A stretch of 64,000 nucleotides of DNA from assembly GCA_963840805.1 (NCBI GenBank), contig CAWJAJ010000016.1, positions 62,001-126,000 on the forward strand, written 5' to 3'. Positions 45,292 to 52,560 of the stretch are shown here, one piece after another. Every line of letters starts with the position of its first letter. The first letter of the stretch is position 1. The DNA is from CADEEN01 sp963840805. GTDB taxonomy: Bacteria > Pseudomonadota > Gammaproteobacteria > Burkholderiales > Burkholderiaceae_C. The notes under the pieces were generated by a model, which was not told where the DNA came from, made no database searches, and was given only the letters and a program-made list of their open reading frames with translations. The translations under genes were made by a program, and so were the position numbers.

Positions 45292-45906
45292 ATGCAAGAG
45301 ACGACCGCATCGATGGTCGACGTCATTTACCCGCTGCATGGCAGCGAGCTGCCACGCGACCACCGGCGCGTGCTGGCCGAGGCGCTCGAACGCCGGGTGC
45401 CCTGGCTCGCCGACCCCGCGCAGGCCGGCGTGCACCGCATCAACGTCGTCGCCGGCGGCGGGGCGACCGCCCTGCTGTCGCAGCGGGCGCGGCTGATGCT
45501 GCGCGTGAGGCGCGAGCGTGTGGCCGCGCTGGCGCCGCTGCAGGATGCCTTGCTCGATGTCGGCGGTTTCGCGTTGCGGCTGGGCCGCATGGTCGCGGTG
45601 CGCGAACTGCTGCCGTACGGCACGCTGTATGCGCACGTCGTGGCCACCGCCGATGACGACGAACTGGCGTTCCTCGAGACCATCGAAGGCGAACTCGACG
45701 CGATGCACGTGCCGTGCCGCCGCATCTGCGGCCGGCGCCAGGTGATCGACAACGACGGCGAAACGCTGACCGGCTTCAGCCTGATGCTCGACGGCTTGAC
45801 GCCGGCCGACTCGCTGCGACTGCTCGAGACCGGCCTGGGCCGGCACCGGCGGCTGGGCTGCGGCATGTTCGTGCCCCACAAGTCGGCCGCGGCGTTGCGC
45901 GTCTGA
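45292..45906 (+). CDS. Cas6/Cmx6-like protein in the dsr locus
   Basis: The product has 204 residues. The N-terminus (VDVIYPLHGSELPRDHRRVL), the GVHRINV segment, and above all the C-terminus LLETGLGRHRRLGCGMFVPH match the I-MYXAN-type Cas6 family (Cmx6), in which the Gly-rich loop near the C-terminus contacts CRISPR-repeat RNA. Two His residues (RDHRRV, AGVHRI) are candidate catalytic or RNA-contact residues. No CRISPR array, Cas1/Cas2 or effector is in the window. The start ATG is four bases after the small gene stop. The family call is from pattern recall; the function is unknown. Confidence 0.72.
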   Translation: MQETTASMVDVIYPLHGSELPRDHRRVLAEALERRVPWLADPAQAGVHRINVVAGGGATALLSQRARLMLRVRRERVAALAPLQDALLDVGGFALRLGRMVAVRELLPYGTLYAHVVATADDDELAFLETIEGELDAMHVPCRRICGRRQVIDNDGETLTGFSLMLDGLTPADSLRLLETGLGRHRRLGCGMFVPHKSAAALRV

Positions 45907-45944
45907 GCGGCACCCCAATTTCACAGCAACTGGAGAGGAAAACC

Positions 45945-46274
45945 GTGTCGTACCTGGTCAATGGCAGCGAACTCGAAACCGATGAGCAGGGCTACCTGAT
46001 CGAGCCCGACTACAGCGACGAGGTGGTGCGCGTGATCGCGGCGGCCGAGAACATCGCGCTGACCGACGCGCACTGGAAGGTCGTGGCCTACCTGCGCGAC
46101 GAGTACCGCGAGCACGGCCACACGCCCAACTTCCGCAACATGCTCAAGGGTGTGGCCGACGTGCTGCCCGGCTGCGACAGCAAGGCGCTTTACGACCTGT
46201 TCCCGACCGGCCCGGCCAAGCAGGGCTGCAAGGTGGCGGGGCTGCCGCAGCCCCTCGGCAAGGGCGGGTATTGA
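45945..46274 (+). CDS. DsrC/TusE-superfamily paralogue with one arm cysteine
   Basis: The product has 109 residues from a GTG at 45945 preceded by GGAGAGGAAA. DsrC-like N-terminus (LVNGSELETDEQGYLIEPDY), core, and the arm FPTGPAKQGCKVAGLPQPLG, which keeps CysB. The tail then ends KGGY, so penultimate CysA is missing. An extra cysteine is at LPGCDSKAL. TusE normally keeps CysA, so this is neither a standard DsrC nor TusE. It follows the Cas6-like gene. Confidence 0.85.
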   Translation: MSYLVNGSELETDEQGYLIEPDYSDEVVRVIAAAENIALTDAHWKVVAYLRDEYREHGHTPNFRNMLKGVADVLPGCDSKALYDLFPTGPAKQGCKVAGLPQPLGKGGY

Positions 46275-46595
46275 TGGCCGTCATCGGGCTGCGACCCTTG
46301 GCCCGGGGCCGGTTCGGGTCCCTTGCCGGCGATCGACTTTCGGCTTGCCTTGCCGATGTCTTGCAGACGGCGTTGCATTGCCGGGTCCCGCCCCGGCGGG
46401 CGGGTAACTTTGGTGTCCGCATCACTTCGCTGCGCGAAGTGAGCGGACCCCCGCTGCGCGAACATTTGCGGCCCCAAATGAAAGTTACCCGCCCGCCGGG
46501 GCGGGACCCGGCAGGCTGGCAGTCAGCCAGACCTCACAGCCTTGCTCCCACGGCCATGCGCGCAGCAAGACGCCAAGCTGGGCGGAGCCACTGAG
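46275..46595. other. Intergenic region dominated by a repeat element
   Basis: These 321 bases between two co-directional genes hold no open gene with good codon use. They contain a near-perfect long inverted repeat (46381-46511) with an inner hairpin, and then a leader of about 85 bases that resembles the one upstream of the gene at 48379. Stem-forming RNA could influence operon expression. Confidence 0.7.
46381..46511. repeat. MITE-like element with 31-bp terminal inverted repeats
   Basis: Arms at 46381-46411 and 46481-46511 are exact reverse complements over 31 bases, beginning CCGGGTCCCGCCCCGGCGGG. Inside lies a second hairpin, 46414-46447, with GTCCGC and TCACTTCGC paired with GCGAAGTGA and GCGGAC. 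Part of one arm with its outer flank recurs at 48275-48330. No transposase is present. It is either a small non-autonomous element or a repetitive palindrome. Confidence 0.75.
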
Positions 46596-47235
46596 ATGTC
46601 CACCCTCCCCGCGCCTGCGCATCAAGAGCCACTGGTTCAAGTCCGGTGCGCCCAAGAGCGCCGAGCAGCAGGCCAGCGCGATGGCCTTCATCGTCTGGCG
46701 CGTGGCGCAGAACATGTTGAAGCGCATGCGCGGGGCGCAGTTCGACATCGATGCCGGCGTGCCTTACTTCGCCTTCATGCGCGAGGTGCTGGTATTCCTG
46801 ATCGCCGTCGTCGACCGCACCGCCTATGCCCGCATGGACGACGCCACACGCAGCGCCTTCACCACCGCCATGGTGCTGCACTGTGCCGACACGCTGGCCG
46901 GCAACGAGAACGACCTGCTGGGCTCGCGCGCCGACGGCGTGCCGTACCGCGACAGCTTCATCGACCTGGTCAACGAGGTCACGCCGCACTACGCCGAGTT
47001 CGGCGCCGATGCGAGCGCCGACCCCGCCGCGGGCTTCACGCCCGATTTCGGCTTCATGCGTTACCTCGGCAGCCGCCTGGCGCCGACCTTGCCGCCGAAG
47101 GACCAGCGCTGGGTGCTCGACCAGGTGATGGCCACCGAGGCGCCCGAGGCCGTCGACATCGTGCGCGGCGCGATGCTCGATCTGCTGTCGGCCGAGCCGC
47201 GCAAGGCCCGGCGCGCACGCCTGGCGGGGGACTGA
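46596..47235 (+). CDS. Unknown helical protein of the accessory dsr operon (start-region frameshift)
   Basis: The product has about 212 residues, mostly alpha-helical and soluble. From ATG 46596 (MSTLP) the reading moves by one base near 46612 into the frame LRIKSHWFKSGAPKSAEQQA, MAFIVWRVAQNML and on to the end. The frame is open to an internal ATG at 46681 that would give 184 residues. Conserved-looking charged motifs include RDSFIDLVNEVTPHYAEF. No cysteines except one at VLHCADTLAGNE. Family not recognised; found here only by context with dsr genes. Confidence 0.68.
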
Positions 47236-47239
47236 GGCG

Positions 47240-48181
47240 ATGCAGGCCGTCAGCGAACGCTCTCGCAGTGCCGTCGCGTCGCCGTTTCTCCTCGGCGACG
47301 AAGCCGTCTACCAACGCTGGCGGGCCGAGAAACTCGCGCGCAGGGCCCGCCGCGCCGAGGCCCTGACCGTCGACGTCGCCGACCCGAGGGCGCTGACCGC
47401 GGCCGAGCGCGATGCCCTGCTGCAGCGCTGCGCCGACTGGAACATGGCCGTCTACCGCAGCGCGTACCGGCCCGAAGACAGTGCAGGCAAGAGCCTGGCC
47501 CGCAGCGTCGGGCGCCAGCTCGGCCTGCAGCGCCTGGACTGCCACTGGTTGGCCGACGAGGACGGCGTCTCCAGCATCACGGTGAGCGAGGCTTCCGACG
47601 GCCGCGGCGGCTTCATTCCGTACACCGACCGGCCGCTCAAGTGGCACACCGACGGCTACTACCACCCGCAGGAGCAACGCATCCGCGCCATGTTGCTGCA
47701 CTGCGTGCGTCCGGCGCGCAGCGGTGGCGTCAACGCCCTGCTCGATCACGAACTGGCCTACATCGCGCTGCGCGACGCCTCGCCTCGCTGGGTGCAGGCG
47801 TTGATGGCGCCCGACGCGATGACGATCCCGGCGCGCGAAGACGCCGAAGGCGTGGCACGGCCGGCCCAGGCCGGCCCGGTGTTCGCGGTCGATCCGGCCG
47901 ACGGCTCGCTGCACATGCGCTACACCTCGCGCACCCGCAGCATCGCGTGGAAGGACGACACCGCGACACTGAAGGCGGTGGCCTTCCTCGAGCGCCTGCT
48001 GGCCGACGACAACCCCGACGTGCTGCGCCTGCGCCTCGAGGCCGGCATGGGCCTGGTGGCCAACAACGTGCTGCACGATCGCTCGGCCTTCGTCGACGAT
48101 CCGGCCCACCCGCGCCTGATCTACCGCGCCCGCTACCTCGACCGCGTGGCGCGACCCACCGGCACGGTGACGACGCTGTAA
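47240..48181 (+). CDS. TauD/TfdA-like Fe(II)/2-oxoglutarate-type oxygenase
   Basis: The product has 313 residues. The iron-binding H-x-D is in LKWHTDGYYHPQEQRIRAML and the distal His in VANNVLHDRSAF, with the 2-oxoglutarate Arg expected in LIYRARYLDRV. TauD releases sulfite from taurine, so a sulfonate-related or protein-modifying role is imaginable, but the substrate is unknown. It starts four bases after the upstream gene and is followed by the partial repeat. Confidence 0.78.
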   Translation: MQAVSERSRSAVASPFLLGDEAVYQRWRAEKLARRARRAEALTVDVADPRALTAAERDALLQRCADWNMAVYRSAYRPEDSAGKSLARSVGRQLGLQRLDCHWLADEDGVSSITVSEASDGRGGFIPYTDRPLKWHTDGYYHPQEQRIRAMLLHCVRPARSGGVNALLDHELAYIALRDASPRWVQALMAPDAMTIPAREDAEGVARPAQAGPVFAVDPADGSLHMRYTSRTRSIAWKDDTATLKAVAFLERLLADDNPDVLRLRLEAGMGLVANNVLHDRSAFVDDPAHPRLIYRARYLDRVARPTGTVTTL

Positions 48182-48274
48182 TCCGATGAATCGCACCCGG
48201 TATCACCTGTCGGTCGTCTTTGGTATGCCTCTTCGACGGTTTTCTGTTCGCGTTGCCAGCCGCGTCCCGGCCCG

Positions 48275-48330
48275 GCCGCCGGGGCGGGACCCGGCAAGCA
48301 AGCAGTCAGCAAGACATCACCAAAGTGCGC
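48275..48330. repeat. Partial copy of the 46381-46511 element arm and flank
   Basis: CCGCCGGGGCGGGACCCGGC and the following flank AGCAGTCAGCAAGACATCAC match the right arm and flank of the element at 46381-46511. Matching continues in a weaker form to the start codon at 48379 (GGAGCCGCTGAAATG against GGAGCCACTGAGATG). The left arm and inner hairpin are absent. Confidence 0.65.
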
Positions 48331-48378
48331 CCGTGGCCACGCCTCCCGCGATGCAGCAATCGCGCTGGAGCCGCTGAA

Positions 48379-49866
48379 ATGGCGCAGTGGGTCACCGTCT
48401 GGCGGGCCGCGCAACTGGTCGGCGTACCGCGCGGCGTGCTGCAGCAGCGTGTGCGCGAGGGCGAGATCGAACTCAACGACGGCCTGGTGTCGACCGAGAC
48501 ACTGGTGAAGCTCTATCCCCAGGTCGACCTCGAGCAGTCCGGCATGCTCGAGCGCGTCGTGCGCATCAAGGAGGATGCCTTCGGCCGGCGTGTGCGCGAG
48601 CGCCTGTTGCCGAGCCAGGAGGTGCTGGCGCAACGGCTGTTCCGCCAGGGCCAGGAGCTGGCCGACGTGCAGCGCCACCTGCAGCGCTACCACGCACTGG
48701 TGATCGAACTGCGCGAGCGCCTGCGCGAGATGCTGGAACGATCGGGCGGCGACGATCCGCGGCTGCTGGCCCTGCAGCAACAACTCAACGACGGCCTGGC
48801 ACGGGCACTGGCCACCGAATCGGTCGATTGGCTCAACGTCATGGACGACATCCTGAAGGTGGTTTCGGCGCAGGTCACGCTGCGGCCGAGCGGGCATCAG
48901 TTCGCCGTGGAAGGCCACGAGACGCTGTTGCAGGCGGGCCTGCGTGCCGGCCTGAAGCTCAACTACGGTTGCGGCAATGGCACTTGCGGCATGTGCAAGG
49001 TGCGCGTGATCTCCGGCGACGTGACCAAGGTGATGGCCTTCGACTACGCGCTGTCGGAGGCCGAGAAGCAGCAGGGCTACACGCTGATGTGTGCCCACAC
49101 CGCCGCCAGCAGCGAGATCACGCTCGAGACGCTCGAGGCCGTCGGGCCGTCCGACATCCCGCAGCAGCAGATCGTCACCAGCGTGCGCGCGGTGCGCGAG
49201 CTGGCGCCCGACACGCGCCTGCTGCACCTGCAGACGCCGCGCAGCCACCGCCTGCGCTTCCTGGCCGGCCAATCGGTGACGCTGGGCCTGCCGGGCTCGG
49301 CCAGCACCGCCGGCGACGACGTGCAGGCCACGCTGCCGATCGCCAGTTGCCCGTGCGACGACCGCAACCTGCAGTTCTACGTGCCGCGCGATCACGACAG
49401 CGCGCTGGCGCGCCTGCTGTTCGACGGCGCGGTGCAGGCCGGGCAGTCGATCAATCTGTGGGGCCCGGTCGGCGAATTCGTGCTCGCCGACAGCCCGCGG
49501 CCGCTGGTGTTCGCGGCCTGCGACACCGGGTTCGGGCCGATCAGGAGCCTGATCGAACACGCGATGTCGCTCGACACCGCGCCGTCGCTGTCGCTGTTCT
49601 GGCTGGCCACGCGCGGCGACGGGCACTTCCAGGCCAACCAGTGCCGCGCCTGGTCGGCCGCGCTCGACGCCTTCGAGTACACCCAGCTCACCCATGCCAG
49701 CGCCAGCGCCGGCGCGCGGCAGGTGGCCGCGGCGATACGGGCCGACCTGTTCGACATCGACTGCGACTTCTACGTCGCCGGGCCGCAGGATTTCGTGACG
49801 ACGCTGTGCACCGCGCTGCGCGAGGCCGGCGTTCCGGCCGGCCAGGTCGTGGCGGAGGCCTTGTGA
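48379..49866 (+). CDS. HTH/coiled-coil/[2Fe-2S]/FNR-type oxidoreductase fusion
   Basis: The product has 495 residues in four parts. Residues 1-50 resemble a MerR/excisionase-type winged helix (VWRAAQLVGVPRGVLQQRVR). Residues about 55-160 form a charged helical coiled coil. Residues 165-255 are a plant-type ferredoxin with Cys198, Cys203, Cys206 and Cys238 (YGCGNGTCGMCKVRV). Residues about 260-495 are an FAD/NAD(P) reductase (VFAACDTGFGPIRSLIEHA). This unites a possible DNA- or protein-binding head with an electron-transfer tail. It overlaps the S24-like gene by GTGA. It may receive or give electrons in rDsr metabolism, or report redox state. Confidence 0.82.
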   Translation: MAQWVTVWRAAQLVGVPRGVLQQRVREGEIELNDGLVSTETLVKLYPQVDLEQSGMLERVVRIKEDAFGRRVRERLLPSQEVLAQRLFRQGQELADVQRHLQRYHALVIELRERLREMLERSGGDDPRLLALQQQLNDGLARALATESVDWLNVMDDILKVVSAQVTLRPSGHQFAVEGHETLLQAGLRAGLKLNYGCGNGTCGMCKVRVISGDVTKVMAFDYALSEAEKQQGYTLMCAHTAASSEITLETLEAVGPSDIPQQQIVTSVRAVRELAPDTRLLHLQTPRSHRLRFLAGQSVTLGLPGSASTAGDDVQATLPIASCPCDDRNLQFYVPRDHDSALARLLFDGAVQAGQSINLWGPVGEFVLADSPRPLVFAACDTGFGPIRSLIEHAMSLDTAPSLSLFWLATRGDGHFQANQCRAWSAALDAFEYTQLTHASASAGARQVAAAIRADLFDIDCDFYVAGPQDFVTTLCTALREAGVPAGQVVAEAL

Positions 49867-50201
49867 ACGATCAACCCACGGCCAGCGACGATGCCGGCTG
49901 CAGCGGCGGCGAAGCGTTCGCGCTGCGCGTGCTCGGCGACAGCATGGCGCCCGAGTTCGTCGAGGGCGAGATCATCATCGTCGAGCCCGACGGCGCACTG
50001 CGCGACGGCAGCTACGTGCTGGCGCAACCGGGCGGCGAGTGGATCTTCCGGCAACTGGCGCGCCACGGTGACGGCTGGTGCCTGCGCGCGCTGAATCCGG
50101 CCTATCCCGAGCAGCCGCTGGCCGATCTGGCCTCGATCCACGGCGTGATCATCCAGAAGGCCGTGCCGGGCCGGCGGCGGCTGACCAAACACTACGTCTG
50201 A
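49863..50201 (+). CDS. S24/LexA-like domain protein lacking the catalytic lysine
   Basis: The product has 112 residues from a GTG at 49863. LexA/UmuD-type fold: VLGDSMAPEFVEGEIIIVEP supplies the Ser, and the later strand WIFRQLARHGDGWCLRALNP aligns with the LexA VKRL strand. Where LexA has the catalytic Lys, this protein has Arg (F-R-Q-L). There is no DNA-binding HTH. It is therefore probably not a protease; it may be a binding or regulatory module for the upstream fusion protein. Confidence 0.75.
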   Translation: MNDQPTASDDAGCSGGEAFALRVLGDSMAPEFVEGEIIIVEPDGALRDGSYVLAQPGGEWIFRQLARHGDGWCLRALNPAYPEQPLADLASIHGVIIQKAVPGRRRLTKHYV

Positions 50202-50211
50202 GCGACTCCTC

Positions 50212-50430
50212 ATGCCCTACTTCGTCTTCAGCGTCCGCCCCTTTGCGCAGATCGAGAAGCTGGCCGACTTCGCGGCCTTCAAGGAGGCCTCGGCGCACGC
50301 CAAATCCCTGCGCGCGACGCAGGCTGCCGGCGACAAGGCCAAGATCAAGGTGATGTTTGCCGACAATCAACAACTGGCCGAAGACCTGCTGTGCCAGACG
50401 CGCGAACCGGGCCCGACCGGTGACGATTGA
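50212..50430 (+). CDS. Small conserved-looking protein of the accessory dsr operon
   Basis: The product has 72 residues: YFVFSVRPFAQIEKLADFAA, a Lys-rich helix, then KIKVMFADNQQLAEDLL. It has a ferredoxin-like alpha/beta pattern by eye. One cysteine (LLCQT). Family not recognised. It lies between the S24-like and the Cys-rich genes with short spacers. Confidence 0.7.
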   Translation: MPYFVFSVRPFAQIEKLADFAAFKEASAHAKSLRATQAAGDKAKIKVMFADNQQLAEDLLCQTREPGPTGDD

Positions 50431-50445
50431 GCCTGTAGCGAAGCG

Positions 50446-50892
50446 ATGAGCGATCAGGATCCGCCGCTGAGCAGCGCCTGCTGCGAGAGCACGGCAGCCT
50501 GCGTGTTCGCGAAGGCGCTGCTGGCGCGGGCTGCGGTGTGCGAGCTGGCCACGCGACGCACGGTGGGCGAACGCGAGATCATCGAGTGCGCCTCGCCGGT
50601 GGCACGCACCAACTGCGGCACGCTGGGCGCGCTGCTGCACGAACGCGCCCGCTTTGCGCTGCGCCTGCCGGCGCCGGGGCATCCGGTGGTTCACGCCCAG
50701 GCCTTGCGGCTGCAGTGCGGCGGCCTGGCCGGCCTGCAGCAGGCGTTGGGGGCCGCGCAGGCCAACGTGCACCGGATGGTCGGCACCGCGCACGAGCGCT
50801 ATGGCAGCCTCACCGAGGTGCCGTGGGACGCCATCGTCGACGCCATCAAGGCCTGGCAATCGCGCCGCCCGCGCCGGCCCCCCGGGTCATGA
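50446..50892 (+). CDS. Cysteine-rich unknown protein of the accessory dsr operon
   Basis: The product has 148 residues. The N-terminal third contains five or more cysteines (SSACCESTAACVFAKALLAR, VCELATR, IECASPVARTNCGTL). This could bind an Fe-S cluster or zinc. The rest is helical, with a conserved-looking VHAQALRLQCGGLAGLQQ. The stop overlaps the start of the next gene (ATGA). Family not recognised. Confidence 0.7.
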   Translation: MSDQDPPLSSACCESTAACVFAKALLARAAVCELATRRTVGEREIIECASPVARTNCGTLGALLHERARFALRLPAPGHPVVHAQALRLQCGGLAGLQQALGAAQANVHRMVGTAHERYGSLTEVPWDAIVDAIKAWQSRRPRRPPGS

Positions 50893-51977
50893 TTGCCGAG
50901 GCCCCCGACCCGCGCCTCGTCGATGCCGTCCAGACCAACTGCCACATCGCCGACGCGCGCCAAGCCGCCGACCTGCCGCTGTGCATCTACCTGCTGCAGA
51001 TGCGCGAGCTGTACCGCTGGGAGCGGGGCCTGCCGTTCGGCGCCAGGCTCGACCGCGACGCGGTGGGCGCGTGGCTGACTCAACGTGAGGCCCTGTGGGC
51101 CACGCTCGAGCAGCGGCCCTACGTGGCGCTGCCGATCGGTGATCGACTGTTCGATCCGCTCGATGCCGAACGGTTGAATACCGAGTTGGCGCCGCTCGGC
51201 CTGGTCTATGGCGCGGGTCTCGAGGCCGCCAATCGGCAGGCCTTCTTTCTGGCCCGGCTCGAGCAGCAGCGCAAGCGGGACAACGGGGTGTGGCTGCAGG
51301 TGTGCGGCCAGGAGCACGCGCGCGGCCTGTTCGCGCCGCCGGCCGCGCTGGCGGGCGGCCGCACCGTCGTGTTGCGGCGCGAATCGCTGGCGCGCTGGCT
51401 GTGGGAGAAGTTCGAAGCCTTCAGCCTGCGCCGCGCCGACGGCCCGTTCAAGGCCCTCGCCGATGCCTACGGGCTGTGTGACGACGACGCCTTCGTCGCG
51501 GCACTGCCGCGCCTGGTCGATGAGCTGAGCGAAACGCTGGTGCTGCACGAGCTGGGCGAACACCGCGCCGGCCAAGTGCTCGGGCCCGGCTGGGCCGCGA
51601 TGCGGCTGGCGCTGCGGCAGCGCCGCACCGAACTGCATGTGCGCGCGGTGCGCGACCACATCGCCGACCTGGCGGTGACGCTGCCAACGCTGCTCGACCG
51701 CGGCGCCGAGACGGCCCTGCACTTCTGGTTCGCCAACTTCGACGGTATGCGCGAGCAGCTGTTTCCGTCGCTGCCGGCGGCCTACGCCGCGTGGCGCGAA
51801 GGCGATGCCGGTCAGGCCCTGCGGCACGCTGCAGATGCCGGCGCGCGGCACTTCCGTGAGCTTGCCGGCCGGGTGCTGGTGCTGCATGAACACCTGGGCT
51901 GCGATGCCGAGCAGGCGATCGATCGCCTGCTGACGGCACCGGACGCCGTGTGCCGGGTGGCGCTGCCAGAGCGTTGA
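50889..51977 (+). CDS. DsrS-like protein (Sfum_1244-type)
   Basis: The product has 362 residues, cytoplasmic, with the N-terminus VDAVQTNCHIADARQAADLP, LCIYLLQMRELYRWERG, and LDEL-type helices (LVDELSETLVLHELGEHRAG). In Allochromatium, dsrS encodes a soluble protein of about this size at the end of the dsr cluster. I recall the family as Sfum_1244-like. A conserved cysteine is in TNCHIAD. Exact orthology to DsrS is not proven. It is the last gene of the operon, and the stop lies inside the first tRNA-Lys-like repeat. Confidence 0.65.
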   Translation: MIAEAPDPRLVDAVQTNCHIADARQAADLPLCIYLLQMRELYRWERGLPFGARLDRDAVGAWLTQREALWATLEQRPYVALPIGDRLFDPLDAERLNTELAPLGLVYGAGLEAANRQAFFLARLEQQRKRDNGVWLQVCGQEHARGLFAPPAALAGGRTVVLRRESLARWLWEKFEAFSLRRADGPFKALADAYGLCDDDAFVAALPRLVDELSETLVLHELGEHRAGQVLGPGWAAMRLALRQRRTELHVRAVRDHIADLAVTLPTLLDRGAETALHFWFANFDGMREQLFPSLPAAYAAWREGDAGQALRHAADAGARHFRELAGRVLVLHEHLGCDAEQAIDRLLTAPDAVCRVALPER

Positions 51978-52020
51978 GTCGATGGGTGGGCCCGGAAGGA
52001 CCCGAACCTTCGAGCGACGG
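51961..52020. repeat. tRNA-Lys 3'-end remnant, copy 1
   Basis: GCTGCCAGAGCGTTGAGTCG then GGGTGGGCCCGGAAGGAC and CCGAACCTTCGA match the 3' end of the intact tRNA-Lys(CTT) at 59741-59816 and its downstream flank, with some changes. It overlaps the end of the DsrS-like gene. It looks like an attachment-site scar at the edge of the dsr locus. Confidence 0.65.
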
Positions 52021-52560
52021 ACGACGAGGCGCACTCGGTCCAGACTTGTCATCGGCTTGGGGCCGCCTTCGCTTGCCGCCAGCCGAGCACCGTAGTCGGG
52101 GAAAGGCATGACAAGGGTGGCGTGAGTTTCCCAGCTCCGACGCCACGACGCCTGTGCGTGCGCTAGCGCACGGACCCAACCGGGTCACGGGGCTACCTTG
52201 CGTGTCGGCCCGTCCCTTGTATGCACCACGTGCACGACCCGTACGCCCGAGGCGAGCAGCACAGATTTCAGCCGATGGGAGCCCGCATGAGACGTCGAGC
52301 AAGCATGACCCAGCCGCCGCCGATCGGCCGCGACGCCATCTATTTCAAATGCAACACAAGCTCACACGGCCGTCTCGATTCCCGCCATAGCATGGTCTGT
52401 TCGCATCGACGCGGTGCATCCCTTGGAAGTGGACGCCGACGATGAAGGCCCCCGAGTTCAAGGTTGTTGCCCGTCTCGTACAGATCGCGGGAGTCCTTGG
52501 CGCCATCTCCGCGCGTGCCGGGAGCGCCGCGCCGCATGTCATCGACAGGTTGGGCCCAGT
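51978..52560. other. Intergenic region with a tRNA remnant and a 16-bp palindrome
   Basis: No gene with convincing codon use is seen in these 583 bases. They contain the tRNA-Lys-like scar (51961-52020) and the perfect palindrome CGTGCGCTAGCGCACG at 52157-52172. The open frames across it on both strands lack ribosome sites and typical composition. Confidence 0.6.

Noticed and set aside
45292..46600. CRISPR array near the Cas6-like gene
   Set aside because: No regularly spaced direct repeats with spacers were seen here or elsewhere in the window. The 46381 element is a single inverted repeat.
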